A DNA stretch of 64,000 nucleotides from Alistipes sp. Lineage in GTDB: Bacteria > Bacteroidota > Bacteroidia > Bacteroidales > Rikenellaceae. Made by a program: the position numbers and the translations under genes. Below the pieces are notes generated by a model. The model was given only the letters and a program-made list of their open reading frames with translations, searched no databases and was not told the DNA's origin. This document shows, piece by piece, positions 25,227-33,981 of the stretch. The stretch covers positions 1-64,000 of the forward strand of contig JAGBVG010000085.1 in NCBI GenBank assembly GCA_017630455.1. Direction: 5' to 3'. Position 1 is the first letter of the stretch. Every line of letters begins with the position of its first letter.

Positions 25227-26678
25227 ATGGGAATATTGATTCAAGCCCTTCAATTCTTCGCATCACTCTCGATGCTTGTCCTTATACACGAGTTCGGACA
25301 CTTCATCACCGCACGTATGGTCGGTGCACGTGTCGACAAGTTCTACCTCTTCTTCAACCCTTGGTTCTCGCTCTTCAAGCGCAAGATAGGCGGTGTGGAG
25401 TATGGTGTGGGATGGATTCCACTCGGAGGTTACGTATCGCTCTACGACAGCCGCGAGACACTTATGGACGAGGAGAGTGCCACATCGAAGAGACGTGATG
25501 AGGCCAAGGAGCAGCTTAAGAGGGCACGCCGCCACGGTAATAGCGAGAAGGTCGCTCGTCTCGAAGCCGAAGTGGAGAGCCTCGATGCGGAGATTCAGAA
25601 TCTGCAGGAGCGTCAGCGCACCCTCGAGCCTGTAAAGGATGAGCTTCGCGCCAAGAAGCCGTGGCAGCGTCTTATAGTTATGATTGCTGGCGTGGTGATG
25701 AACGTACTCTTTGCTATCGGCATCTACTCTGCGATGCTCTACACCTGGGGTGAGCACTATTACCACAACGACGATATGGTTAGCGGCTACATCTTCAACC
25801 AGGAGGCTGAGGCCCTCGGATTTATGGATGGCGACCGCATAGTGACCATCGACGGCGAGAAGATTGGCAACGTTATGGAGATCACCGAGCGACTCCTGCT
25901 GGTGGATCACGACATAGATGTCGAGTTGCTACGTAACGACGAGCCTGTTAGCCTATCGCTTGCGATGAACGACCTTGTGGCTATGCGCGAGAGGGGCGGA
26001 TATGTTGACTTGATTGGCGAGTATGTGCCGTTTGTAATCTCGTCGGTGGAGTATGAGACAACCAAGGCTGCGGGCCTTATGGAGGGCGACCGCATCGTGG
26101 CGATTAATGGCGAAGCTGTGGAGGAGTTCCTAGGCGCAGTACCTCTCTTGGAGAGTGCCAAGGCTACCACTGCTACAATCGCCGTGGAGCGTGATGGTGC
26201 AATAGAGAAGCTTGCTGTTGCTGTGGATGAGAATGGCAAGATCGGCGTGAGAGTGTCGAGCGTTGCGCCACGCAGTGTTGAGTATGGATTCTGGGAGTCT
26301 ATTCCTGCGGGTCTGAAGCTCACGGGCAAGAAGATATCCTCATACTGGGATCAGCTGGTTATGATGTTCAATCCCGAGACCAAACTCTACAAGGAGGTGG
26401 GTGGATTCATCTCCATCGGCAGCATCTTCCCCGATGTTTGGAACTGGCAGAACTTCTGGAATATCACAGCACTACTATCAGTGATGTTGGCAGTTATGAA
26501 CCTTCTACCTATTCCGGTTCTTGACGGTGGACACGTGCTCTTTACCCTCTGGGAGATGATCACACGCCGCAAGCCAAGCGAGAAGTTTATGACCATAGCA
26601 CAGAATATCGGCCTCTACCTTCTCCTTGCACTTATGATATATGCCAACGGCAGCGACATCCTAAAGCTCTTCAGCTAA
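25227..26678 (+). CDS. rseP: RseP-type site-2 protease with an inserted coiled coil
   Basis: Intramembrane zinc metalloprotease that cleaves anti-sigma factors and similar membrane proteins. The zinc motif is HEFGH (21-25), the third ligand region is NLLPIPVLDGGH, and two PDZ-like segments lie between (about 185-235 and 260-330). At 483 residues it is longer than usual; the excess lies at about 82-135, a highly charged heptad-like stretch with KEQLKRARRHG and ARLEAEVESLDAEIQNLQ, placed between the first membrane segment and KPWQRLIVMIAGVVMN. Operon with dxr and radA. Confidence 0.93.
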   Translation: MGILIQALQFFASLSMLVLIHEFGHFITARMVGARVDKFYLFFNPWFSLFKRKIGGVEYGVGWIPLGGYVSLYDSRETLMDEESATSKRRDEAKEQLKRARRHGNSEKVARLEAEVESLDAEIQNLQERQRTLEPVKDELRAKKPWQRLIVMIAGVVMNVLFAIGIYSAMLYTWGEHYYHNDDMVSGYIFNQEAEALGFMDGDRIVTIDGEKIGNVMEITERLLLVDHDIDVELLRNDEPVSLSLAMNDLVAMRERGGYVDLIGEYVPFVISSVEYETTKAAGLMEGDRIVAINGEAVEEFLGAVPLLESAKATTATIAVERDGAIEKLAVAVDENGKIGVRVSSVAPRSVEYGFWESIPAGLKLTGKKISSYWDQLVMMFNPETKLYKEVGGFISIGSIFPDVWNWQNFWNITALLSVMLAVMNLLPIPVLDGGHVLFTLWEMITRRKPSEKFMTIAQNIGLYLLLALMIYANGSDILKLFS

Positions 26679-26688
26679 TCGAGGCACT

Positions 26689-28047
26689 ATGGCAAAGATA
26701 AAACGAGCATTCTTCTGCAGCGACTGCGGCTATGAGACACCTAAGTGGTTGGGCAAGTGTCCCGCTTGCGGAGCGTGGAACACCATCACAGAGCATATCG
26801 TAGCCAAGGAGTCGTCGTCGGTAGCTGCACGTGTGGTATCAGTTCCCAAGTCCGAGCCACGCAAGGTGCAGGAGATCGAGGAGGGAACCACACGCCGCAT
26901 CGACATCGGAAACAAGGAGGTTAACCGTGTACTTGGCGGAGGCCTCGTGCCAGGATCGCTGATCCTGTTAGGCGGCGAGCCGGGCATCGGAAAGTCGACA
27001 CTCTCGTTGCAGTTGGCCCTCACCGAGAACTCACTTAGAACTCTATACGTATCGGGTGAGGAGTCTGCGGAGCAGATTAAGATGCGCGCAAACCGCATCG
27101 GCATCCGCAACACGGAGTGCACGGTGTTCACCGAGACGCTACTCGAGAATATCGTGGCACAGATCGAGGAGACGCACCCCGATGTAGTCATCATCGACTC
27201 GATACAGACTATGTCTACCGACCTTGTGGAGTCATCGCCGGGTAGCGTCACGCAGATTCGCGAGTGCGCCGCCACGCTTCTCAAGGTGGCAAAGAGTAGC
27301 GGCATAGCGATATTTATCATCGGACATATAACCAAGGAGGGCTCTATTGCTGGCCCAAAGATCTTAGAGCATATCGTGGATGTGGTGCTGCAGTTCGAGG
27401 GTGATGGCAACCACACCTACCGCATACTGCGAGGCCTGAAAAACCGCTTTGGCGCTACATACGAGATTGGTGTATTTGAGATGCGCGAGGATGGACTCAA
27501 GGAGGTGGATAACCCTTCGGAGATCCTCCTTACGCACTACGACGAGCCTCTTGCTGGCTGCGCCGTAGGAGCTGCTGTGGATGGTCTGCGTCCATATCTC
27601 ATTGAGGTTCAGGCCTTAGTCAGCAACGCCGCATACGGCACTCCGCAACGCTCGGCAACGGGCTTCGACCAGAGACGTATGAATATGCTCCTTGCTGTGC
27701 TGGAGAAGCGCGTGGGTATGAAGATGTTTCAGAAGGATGTATTCTTGAACTTCGCAGGTGGCTTCAAGATTTCGGATACGGGTATGGACCTCGCTGTTGT
27801 GGCGGCAATAATCTCGTCATACTACGACCGCGCACTTATGGATGGCGTATGCTGCGCTGGTGAGATAGGACTCTCGGGAGAGGTGCGCCCCGCACCCCGC
27901 ACCGAGCAGCGCATATCGGAGGCGGCACGTCTGGGCTTCAAGCGCATCGTGGTGTCGTCGTTCGCCAAGAAGGGCATAAAGCCTGTCAAAGGCATCGAGG
28001 TGGTATACATCTCGCGAATCGAGGAGCTACCGAAAGCGCTATTCTAA
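26689..28047 (+). CDS. radA: DNA repair protein RadA
   Basis: RecA-like branch-migration helicase used in recombination repair. The N-terminal zinc finger CSDCGYETPKWLGKCPACG (about 10-28), Walker A GGEPGIGKST, the RadA signature KNRFG, and a C-terminal Lon-like domain are all present. Length 452 is normal. It starts 10 nt after rseP; the shared terminator at 28046-28077 ends the operon. Confidence 0.96.
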   Translation: MAKIKRAFFCSDCGYETPKWLGKCPACGAWNTITEHIVAKESSSVAARVVSVPKSEPRKVQEIEEGTTRRIDIGNKEVNRVLGGGLVPGSLILLGGEPGIGKSTLSLQLALTENSLRTLYVSGEESAEQIKMRANRIGIRNTECTVFTETLLENIVAQIEETHPDVVIIDSIQTMSTDLVESSPGSVTQIRECAATLLKVAKSSGIAIFIIGHITKEGSIAGPKILEHIVDVVLQFEGDGNHTYRILRGLKNRFGATYEIGVFEMREDGLKEVDNPSEILLTHYDEPLAGCAVGAAVDGLRPYLIEVQALVSNAAYGTPQRSATGFDQRRMNMLLAVLEKRVGMKMFQKDVFLNFAGGFKISDTGMDLAVVAAIISSYYDRALMDGVCCAGEIGLSGEVRPAPRTEQRISEAARLGFKRIVVSSFAKKGIKPVKGIEVVYISRIEELPKALF

Positions 28048-28077
28048 AAAAAAAGAGCCATACGGCTCTTTTTTTTT
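28046..28077. terminator. Bidirectional terminator between radA and the AlkD-like gene
   Basis: A-run, AAGAGCC, ATAC, GGCTCTT, T-run: symmetric hairpin with eight or more U on either strand. It overlaps both gene ends almost exactly. Confidence 0.9.
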
Positions 28078-28722
28078 CTACACATACTCCAGCTGCCATT
28101 CGAGTTCCTCGACAATCCTTCTCTTTGTGGGGCAGTCGGGCATACTATCCAGTAGCGCAGGGATCCCCACCTTCACCGACTTGTCGCGTGAGGCGATGTA
28201 GCACATAAGCGTAACCACGCCACCTGCGATATAGACCGAGTTGGGATTTGCCATAACAGTCCTCTCCGAAGCTACGAACGCCACCTCCGAGGTGGTACGC
28301 TCGTTACGCGCCGCAGCCATAAGCGATGCGTAGGCCACCATCTCGTTACTCTCCGTGCTCCACACGCCCATCAGCGAGTTAATGTCGTAGATCTTCGACA
28401 GCAGAGCAAAGGCAAGCTCCTCCGCGAGTTCGGCATTGGCAATGCCACGCGACCAGAATGGGAATTCGTGCGTGTCGAGTTGCTGAGGATCAGCGATATG
28501 GCAAGCACACAACTTCAACTCACGCACCTGCTGCTGATAGAGATACTTCGCAAAGGCGTAATCCTTAGGCTCGTCAGCCACAATCTCACGTAGCGTGGCG
28601 ATGCTGACGCCATAGTTAAGGCCATATTTCTGGTTGTGCGTGGTCATACTCTCCGCCACAGCACCATTCATCTGCTTTCGCACACGCCCCAAGAGGGATA
28701 TCATTCGCTGTGTAAAATCCAT
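28078..28722 (-). CDS. DNA alkylation repair (AlkD-like, HEAT-repeat) protein
   Basis: 214 residues, mostly helical, with the AlkD-family pattern: YGVSIATLREI, LYQQQVRELKLCACHIADP, FPFWSRGIANAELAEELAF, and regularly spaced Ala-rich helices. AlkD-type glycosylases excise alkylated purines without base flipping, but many family members have unknown substrates and the catalytic residues cannot be verified by eye. It lies 6 nt after the DUF4831 gene and is probably co-transcribed with it from the promoter repeats at 29625-29740. Confidence 0.7.
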   Translation of the reverse strand: MDFTQRMISLLGRVRKQMNGAVAESMTTHNQKYGLNYGVSIATLREIVADEPKDYAFAKYLYQQQVRELKLCACHIADPQQLDTHEFPFWSRGIANAELAEELAFALLSKIYDINSLMGVWSTESNEMVAYASLMAAARNERTTSEVAFVASERTVMANPNSVYIAGGVVTLMCYIASRDKSVKVGIPALLDSMPDCPTKRRIVEELEWQLEYV

Positions 28723-28728
28723 ACCCTA

Positions 28729-29601
28729 TTATTTTGGTTGTAGGAACATTACGGTCTTACCAAACTCATAGAGCGGCAATATGCGACAAGCGATAACCTC
28801 TCCGCCGAACGCCACCTTCACCTCTGCATTATTTGCATAGCGATAGGCCACAGTGCCCTTGATATCGCTCTCGGGGTAGTTCATATCGGATGGTGTGATG
28901 GTCACGAGGATGATATCTCCCGTGAGGTCGTTAGTAGCCACAAGACCCTGCTCGGCACTGAAACGCGCCACAACTGTTGTAGGCTGCTCGGCACTTACAG
29001 GGATGATATATCGCTGCGACTCGGTAGATATGCTGCGCTTGCCATAGAAAAGCTCGAGATACTCCCTCTCGAGACGTGAAATTTCGGCAAGAGCGCTCTC
29101 AAGACCACCGCCATAGACGCCCTCGCCAAACTCACCTGTGATGAGATCGAGGCGTGCGCGGCGAAGTGAAAGAATCTGCTCCGCGGCAACCTTTGCAGCA
29201 GCCTCAGGGGTACGCTCAGCACCCGAGATACGATCTACGGGCAATGGCGACTCACCCATATATACCGGAGCGTTGTGGTCAGGTCGCTCATCATCAGAGA
29301 CATAGTGCGTAGGCTCCTCGATGATTGCCACATCGGCCTCCACGATGCGGTACTCATCACGCTCGACAAGCGAAGCACGTGTACCGAGTAGCTTCTGCGC
29401 ATAGCGGGCATAAACACCTGGCGTGAAGATCTCGTGCTCCACCACCACATCTACGGCGAGGGTTGTGGATGCCTCGGCGATAACCACATTACCACTCTCC
29501 TTATACGAACCTATACGCTTCTTGACAATATGCTGTGCCGAAGCATCGACACTTATGGCAACAGCCGCAACAGCGACCAATAGTTTGAATACTCCTTTCA
29601 T
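28729..29601 (-). CDS. DUF4831 family exported protein
   Basis: 290 residues from the ATG at 29599-29601 with a signal peptide (MKGVFKLLVAVAAVAISVDASAQ). The family hallmark EHEIFTPGVYARYAQKLLG is followed by a RIVEADVAIIEEPTHYV strand. DUF4831 proteins are confined to Bacteroidota and uncharacterised. A longer reading from 29700 would run through the promoter repeat and is rejected. Transcription is expected from one or both promoters in the repeat, the nearer starting about 17 nt before the ATG. Confidence 0.82.
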   Translation of the reverse strand: MKGVFKLLVAVAAVAISVDASAQHIVKKRIGSYKESGNVVIAEASTTLAVDVVVEHEIFTPGVYARYAQKLLGTRASLVERDEYRIVEADVAIIEEPTHYVSDDERPDHNAPVYMGESPLPVDRISGAERTPEAAAKVAAEQILSLRRARLDLITGEFGEGVYGGGLESALAEISRLEREYLELFYGKRSISTESQRYIIPVSAEQPTTVVARFSAEQGLVATNDLTGDIILVTITPSDMNYPESDIKGTVAYRYANNAEVKVAFGGEVIACRILPLYEFGKTVMFLQPK

Positions 29602-29624
29602 AAACTCAATTTTATATAATTTCA

Positions 29625-29804
29625 CAAAGATACGAAATAGTATTGAGATTCCAACACTTGAGAGGATTGATTTTGTTAAAGCTTCTTGTAGTAGGCGCAT
29701 CTAATGATGCCAAAGATACGAAATAGTATTGAGATTCCAACACTTGAGAGGATTGATTTTGTTAGAGTTTCTTATAGTAGGCGCATCTAATGATGCCAAA
29801 GATA
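29625..29804 (-). repeat. 86-nt promoter repeat, locus 2 (two full units plus a -7 remnant)
   Basis: Minus-strand promoters at 29625-29654 and 29711-29740, each TTG-N19-TATCTTTG, and a third TATCTTTG at 29797-29804 without a TTG at the right distance. Period 86 nt. The two units are nearly identical and each contains GCATC-ATTA-GATGC and CCTCTCAAGTGTTGG. They fill the space between trmN6 and the DUF4831 gene. Confidence 0.88.
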
Positions 29805-29822
29805 CGAAATAGTCTCCCAATA

Positions 29823-30521
29823 TTAAAAATTAAGATAGAAATCCTGCGTCAGAGTGCGATATTGCTCGGTGTAGCTACCATCGCGATGCTGTATGACAAG
29901 GGTGTCGCAGCGCGGCATAAGAGGCCTGTCGCATAGCTGAAACTCCATAAGCGTGCGCTTGGGGACTCCACCCTCCACCGTCACAACATCCATCTGACGG
30001 CGAAGCCACAGATGCTCAAAGGCAACACCGCGAAATGCCATAGCTGCATCGTAGGGCAACACCACGCTCAGCTTTCCTCCCGGCATCAGGAGTCGCTCGG
30101 CAACCGCAACAATATCCTGGTAGGTGAGTGTTGTGGCGTGACGCGCGGTGCGGCGAGCCTCGTCGGGCGACTGTAGTGTCTCCGTAAAGAATGGTGGATT
30201 GGAGACTATATGGTCGAACTTGCGCTCCACATTCAGCTCGTTGACATCACCACAAAGCACCTCGATACGCCTGCTCCACGCGCAACGTTCGACATTTGCA
30301 CGTGCCTGCGCCGCAGCATCCTCCACAATATCTATAGCTACGATGTCGGCCTGGGCATTGCGCTGCGCCGCCATAATGGCTATCAATCCCGAGCCAGTAC
30401 CCACATCGAGGATGTCGCTATTCCCATCGACATCTGCCCACGCACCGAGAAGCACCCCATCGGTGCCTATCTTCATCGCAGTATGCTCGTCCTCTATGGT
30501 AAAGTGCTTGAATCTGAACAT
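29823..30521 (-). CDS. tRNA1(Val) adenine-N6 methyltransferase (TrmN6 type)
   Basis: SAM-dependent methyltransferase of the YfiC/TrmN6 family that modifies adenine 37 of tRNA-Val. The 232 residues carry KIGTDGVLLGAWA, motif I LDVGTGSGLIAIMAAQ, AIDIVEDAAAQA and the amino-methyltransferase motif SNPPFF. The final PLMPRCDTLVIQHRDG is typical. Last gene of the long operon starting at 33790; it ends right at the promoter repeat. Confidence 0.88.
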   Translation of the reverse strand: MFRFKHFTIEDEHTAMKIGTDGVLLGAWADVDGNSDILDVGTGSGLIAIMAAQRNAQADIVAIDIVEDAAAQARANVERCAWSRRIEVLCGDVNELNVERKFDHIVSNPPFFTETLQSPDEARRTARHATTLTYQDIVAVAERLLMPGGKLSVVLPYDAAMAFRGVAFEHLWLRRQMDVVTVEGGVPKRTLMEFQLCDRPLMPRCDTLVIQHRDGSYTEQYRTLTQDFYLNF

Positions 30522-30523
30522 CG

Positions 30524-31315
30524 CTAATCGAACATACGTGTGATACCTACACCAAAGAGCGAGTAGTCGTAGCGCACAGGATCCTCGGCATCGAACCTAC
30601 GCAGCGACACCGTAAGCTCCTCGACAGCCTTCCAGTCGTTTTGCTTGCGATTGAGGAGCGAAAGGTTGCGTCCCATACGGCTTGTGTGGATGTCGAGCGG
30701 CATATAGAGTGCCGACATAGGGATCTTGCGCCACAGACCGAAGTCCACACCCCTATCATCACGGCGCACCATCCACCTGAGATACATACACAGCCTCTTG
30801 CACGCAGCACCCTTATCGATAGATGACAGATGCTTCTCCGAGTGGATGTTATGCGGCACGCTGTGAAACTCGCGGCGAAACTCCGAAAATGCCCTACGCA
30901 GGTCGCTGTGCTCGGCATATTGCTCCTCGAAGAAGTCGCCAATGCTACCCCACTTCGTAAATATATGGCGTATACCACGCACGAAGTCCTGAAAATCCTC
31001 GCCATTGAAGGTGCGGTGAACATACGTAGAGAGCGATGCCATCTCCCGCTCCGAGGCATTGAGCACGAAATCCTTTGGCGCGCCATCCATATATCGCATC
31101 ATACGGTGTGCGCTCTGCACTATTGCACGGCGATTACCCCACGCTATGGTTGCCGCGAGGAGTCCCGAGATCTCTATATCACCCGCATCGCTGAACGAGT
31201 GAGGAACGCTGATAGGGTCGGCCTCAATGAAACTCTCGTTGTTGAATTTATCGTGCAGCGTCTCGAGGATTTCGAACAGCTCCTCGTGACTCATCTCGCT
31301 ATATAATCTCTCCAT
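30524..31315 (-). CDS. TIGR02757 (DUF2400) family protein
   Basis: 263 residues, family of unknown function widespread in Bacteroidota and Epsilonproteobacteria, predicted by some to have a helix-hairpin-helix DNA glycosylase-like fold. Visible conserved segments are [34 protein letters not shown], and [21 protein letters not shown] followed by IPLDIH-like MPLDIHTSR. It overlaps the ABC gene by 17 nt and ends 2 nt before trmN6. Confidence 0.85.
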   Translation of the reverse strand: MERLYSEMSHEELFEILETLHDKFNNESFIEADPISVPHSFSDAGDIEISGLLAATIAWGNRRAIVQSAHRMMRYMDGAPKDFVLNASEREMASLSTYVHRTFNGEDFQDFVRGIRHIFTKWGSIGDFFEEQYAEHSDLRRAFSEFRREFHSVPHNIHSEKHLSSIDKGAACKRLCMYLRWMVRRDDRGVDFGLWRKIPMSALYMPLDIHTSRMGRNLSLLNRKQNDWKAVEELTVSLRRFDAEDPVRYDYSLFGVGITRMFD

Positions 31316-31949
31316 CCTTCATTAAAATTTTTCGATCCGAGCCATCGGCAAGCGCTGCATCGTGCGTCACGATTACGAATGTCTGCCCCGTGCGCTCACG
31401 AAGCTCAAAGAAGAGGCGCTGGATATCTTCGCGAGTCTCCGAGTCGAGGTTTCCCGTAGGCTCATCTGCAAGCACCACAGCAGGACGGTTGGCCAACGCA
31501 CGTGCTATGGCCACACGCTGCTGCTCGCCACCCGACAAAGCCGAGGGTTTATGCTCCGCGCGGTGCGACATCGAAACCATATCCAGCAGCTCACGCGCCC
31601 TCGCCTCGGCATCTTTGCGCTTCTGGCCCGCTATCAGCATCGGCATCATAACATTCTCCACCGCCGTAAACTCGGGCAATAGGTGGTAGGACTGGAAGAT
31701 GAAACCTATGCGACGATTACGAAACTCCGAGAGTGCATCATCCGAGAGCGTGCCGAGCGGGACGCCATCTATAACCACCTCGCCAGACGAGGCCGCCATA
31801 AGCGAACCGATAATCTGCAGCAGCGTGCTCTTACCCGCGCCACTGGCTCCGACTATCGACACAATCTCCCCCTCCGACACCGTGAGCGACACGCCGTGAA
31901 GCACCTCCAGCTCACCAAAGCTCTTCTTAATATCTTTTACCTCAATCAT
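31299..31949 (-). CDS. ABC transporter ATP-binding protein (LolD/MacB type)
   Basis: 216-residue ATPase with Walker [11 protein letters not shown]-loop [16 protein letters not shown], signature [15 protein letters not shown], Walker [13 protein letters not shown] and H-loop VTHD. The spacing and NLDS motif place it with LolD/MacB-like exporters that move lipoproteins or peptides away from the inner membrane. No permease gene is next to it, so the partner must be encoded elsewhere. It overlaps folP by 4 nt. Confidence 0.88.
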   Translation of the reverse strand: MIEVKDIKKSFGELEVLHGVSLTVSEGEIVSIVGASGAGKSTLLQIIGSLMAASSGEVVIDGVPLGTLSDDALSEFRNRRIGFIFQSYHLLPEFTAVENVMMPMLIAGQKRKDAEARARELLDMVSMSHRAEHKPSALSGGEQQRVAIARALANRPAVVLADEPTGNLDSETREDIQRLFFELRERTGQTFVIVTHDAALADGSDRKILMKDGEII

Positions 31950-32779
31950 ATTTTATTATATATTTCCCAAAGGCGCATAACCTGCACAGTCTCAGCTACA
32001 TCGTGAACACGAAGTATAGCCGCTCCACTACGCAGCGTCTCCCACGCCAAGGCCAACGAACCAGGCAGCGATGCCTCGGGTGTGATATCCAACGAGCGGT
32101 AGATCATCGACTTACGCGACACACCAATAAGAACAGGATATCCCAATGCGCGAAGCTCTGGTAGCCCCCTGAGCAACTCGAAATTCTGCACCGCACTCTT
32201 AGCGAATCCGAAGCCTGGGTCGAGGATAATATTCTCAGGCGCGATACCCGCCTCGTGCAGATCGCGAACACGGCCACGAAAATACTCCACGACACCCGCC
32301 GTGACTCCACCGTCGTAGTGGGTCATCTGCTGCATCGTCGAGGGCGTGCCACGCATATGCATAGCGATATAGGGTAGCTTATACCTTGCCACCACATCCA
32401 ACATCCCCTCGTCAAGCTCACCTGCCGAGATATCGTTGACGATGATTGCGCCAAACTCCTCCACGGCGCGGCGTACAACCTCCGCGCGGAAGGTATCTAT
32501 CGAGACCACAGCACCGCGCTCGGCATTTCGCACAGCCTCGAGACCCATCCTCACGCGCGACCACTCCTCCTCCAGCGTAACCTCCTGGGCTCCTGGGCGT
32601 GAGGAGTAACCTCCAATGTCGATAATCGTAGCTCCCTCGGCAATGACACTATCTATACGATGACATAAACCCTCGACACTCTCCATACGGCTTTCGGCAT
32701 AGAATGAGTCGGGGGTGACATTCACGATAGCCATAACGTGGCTATCCCTTAAATTTATACTACTTGGAACGAGAATCAT
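31946..32779 (-). CDS. folP: Dihydropteroate synthase
   Basis: Joins 6-hydroxymethyl-dihydropterin pyrophosphate to p-aminobenzoate in folate synthesis; target of sulfonamides. The motifs MAIVNVTPDSFY, IIDIGGYSSRPG, VSIDTFRAEV, VNDISAG, MHMRGTPSTMQQ, LDPGFGFAK and GVSRKSMI are in order. Length 277 is normal. Its start overlaps coaE by 20 nt. Confidence 0.95.
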   Translation of the reverse strand: MILVPSSINLRDSHVMAIVNVTPDSFYAESRMESVEGLCHRIDSVIAEGATIIDIGGYSSRPGAQEVTLEEEWSRVRMGLEAVRNAERGAVVSIDTFRAEVVRRAVEEFGAIIVNDISAGELDEGMLDVVARYKLPYIAMHMRGTPSTMQQMTHYDGGVTAGVVEYFRGRVRDLHEAGIAPENIILDPGFGFAKSAVQNFELLRGLPELRALGYPVLIGVSRKSMIYRSLDITPEASLPGSLALAWETLRSGAAILRVHDVAETVQVMRLWEIYNKI

Positions 32780-33353
32780 AACTTAAACGACGGTGCAGCT
32801 GTTCCACATCTTCGCGAAGCTCATCGAGGTCGATATTCACAATTGCATATTTCGATCTGTCACTACGCTCATCATCACTCATCTGCGCCCTTATGCGCGC
32901 CTCGACCTGCTCTCTCGATGCGCCGTCACGCGCCATAGCACGCTCCACACGCAGAGCCTCGGGTGTCATAACCGACACCACAGCATCGACACGATTCTCC
33001 AACTTAGCCTCGAAAAGTATTGCCGACTCAAGAACCACATAGCCACCCTCCTGAGCCTCGGCCCACGCATCGAAGTCGGCCATAACAGCGGGGTGAACGA
33101 TGGCATTTAGTGCCGCCAACTCCTCAGCATTACCAAACACCCTCTCGGCGAGATATGCACGGTTGAGACCCTCCGAGGTGTATACCTCCGCGCCAAAACG
33201 CTCCATAAGCTGCTGGCGCAGGGCATCACTGCACGACATAAGCTCCTTGGCTCGCAGATCGGAGTTGTAGACCGCAACGCCAAACTCCTCGAGAATGGAG
33301 CATACCACGCTCTTTCCCGAACCTATACCTCCTGTGATGGCAACCTTATACAT
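32760..33353 (-). CDS. coaE: Dephospho-CoA kinase
   Basis: Phosphorylates dephospho-CoA at the 3'-hydroxyl, the last step of CoA synthesis. The P-loop AITGGIGSGKSVVCSIL (about 4-20), YNSDLRAKELM, VHPAVMADF and the lid region RDGASREQVEARI are present in 197 residues. It lies 23 nt after the CdaR/YbbR-like gene and overlaps folP. Confidence 0.94.
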   Translation of the reverse strand: MYKVAITGGIGSGKSVVCSILEEFGVAVYNSDLRAKELMSCSDALRQQLMERFGAEVYTSEGLNRAYLAERVFGNAEELAALNAIVHPAVMADFDAWAEAQEGGYVVLESAILFEAKLENRVDAVVSVMTPEALRVERAMARDGASREQVEARIRAQMSDDERSDRSKYAIVNIDLDELREDVEQLHRRLSYDSRSK

Positions 33354-33376
33354 ATATTTATATATATTACGCAGTG

Positions 33377-33790
33377 TTAATCTATCGGCTCGTAGCTCTC
33401 TATCACTGGCAAAGCTCCCACGGCTACGATATCGACATTATTCATACGCGACGCCAAAGCCTGCTGCAACGAGGTGTTGGTGATGTGACGGTATGTACGA
33501 CCGAGGGTGTCGGTAACCTCCTTGTCGAAGCTAAGCTCCCCAACCTGCACAACAAAACGGCTGCGCGACGTTGAGAGGGTGTAACCAACCAAGTCGGTAC
33601 CCTTACCGCGAATGGTGCAATGCACGTCATACTCCTTCTCGTCAATCACTACCACTACGTTGTGGTCGGTGGTGTATGTACCACCCAACTTTGTGATGTA
33701 CCACAATACGAATGCCGCAAAGAGAAGTGACACGTATACTGGCGACACATAGCTACGAAGTAGTGCAAAAAATGCCTTAATCTTTCCCAT
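33377..33790 (-). CDS. YbbR/CdaR-like single-pass membrane protein
   Basis: 137 residues with one N-terminal membrane helix (about 17-33) after a positive start, followed by a small beta domain. In Bacteroidota a YbbR-like protein is regularly encoded next to coaE; in Firmicutes YbbR (CdaR) regulates the diadenylate cyclase, but that partner is not seen here. Only a weak family match can be made by eye. First gene of the operon to trmN6, with its start 27 nt downstream of the repeat promoter. Confidence 0.65.
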   Translation of the reverse strand: MGKIKAFFALLRSYVSPVYVSLLFAAFVLWYITKLGGTYTTDHNVVVVIDEKEYDVHCTIRGKGTDLVGYTLSTSRSRFVVQVGELSFDKEVTDTLGRTYRHITNTSLQQALASRMNNVDIVAVGALPVIESYEPID

Positions 33791-33816
33791 TTTCTAATGT
33801 GTTTGCATTAATAACG

Positions 33817-33911
33817 CAAAGATACGAATTTGTATTGAGATTACAACACTTGAGCTGCTCGATTTTGTGATTTGCGACCTGCGGTAGTCGCATCTAATGA
33901 TGCCAAAGATA
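33817..33911 (-). repeat. 87-nt promoter repeat, locus 3 (single unit)
   Basis: Promoter TTG 33844-33846, 19 nt, TATCTTTG 33817-33824 on the minus strand, then GCTCAAGTGTTG, a variable centre, GCATC-ATTA-GATGC and a second TATCTTTG at 33904-33911. The distance between -7 elements is 87 nt. It drives the YbbR-like/coaE/folP operon. Confidence 0.82.
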
Positions 33912-33929
33912 AGTAAAAAAATAAAAATA

Positions 33930-33960
33930 TAGGTCGCAACCCGAAAAAGATTGCGACCTA
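33930..33960. terminator. secDF terminator
   Basis: TAGGTCGCAA, 11-nt loop, TTGCGACCTA; T-rich DNA follows on the minus strand (TATTTTTATTTTTTTAC). It lies 21 nt after the secDF stop. Confidence 0.85.
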
Positions 33961-33981
33961 CAATGATAGTATCTATACATA

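Noticed and set aside
28729-29700. Longer DUF4831 protein starting at 29700
   Set aside because: The extra 33 residues are encoded by the promoter repeat and would precede the signal peptide.
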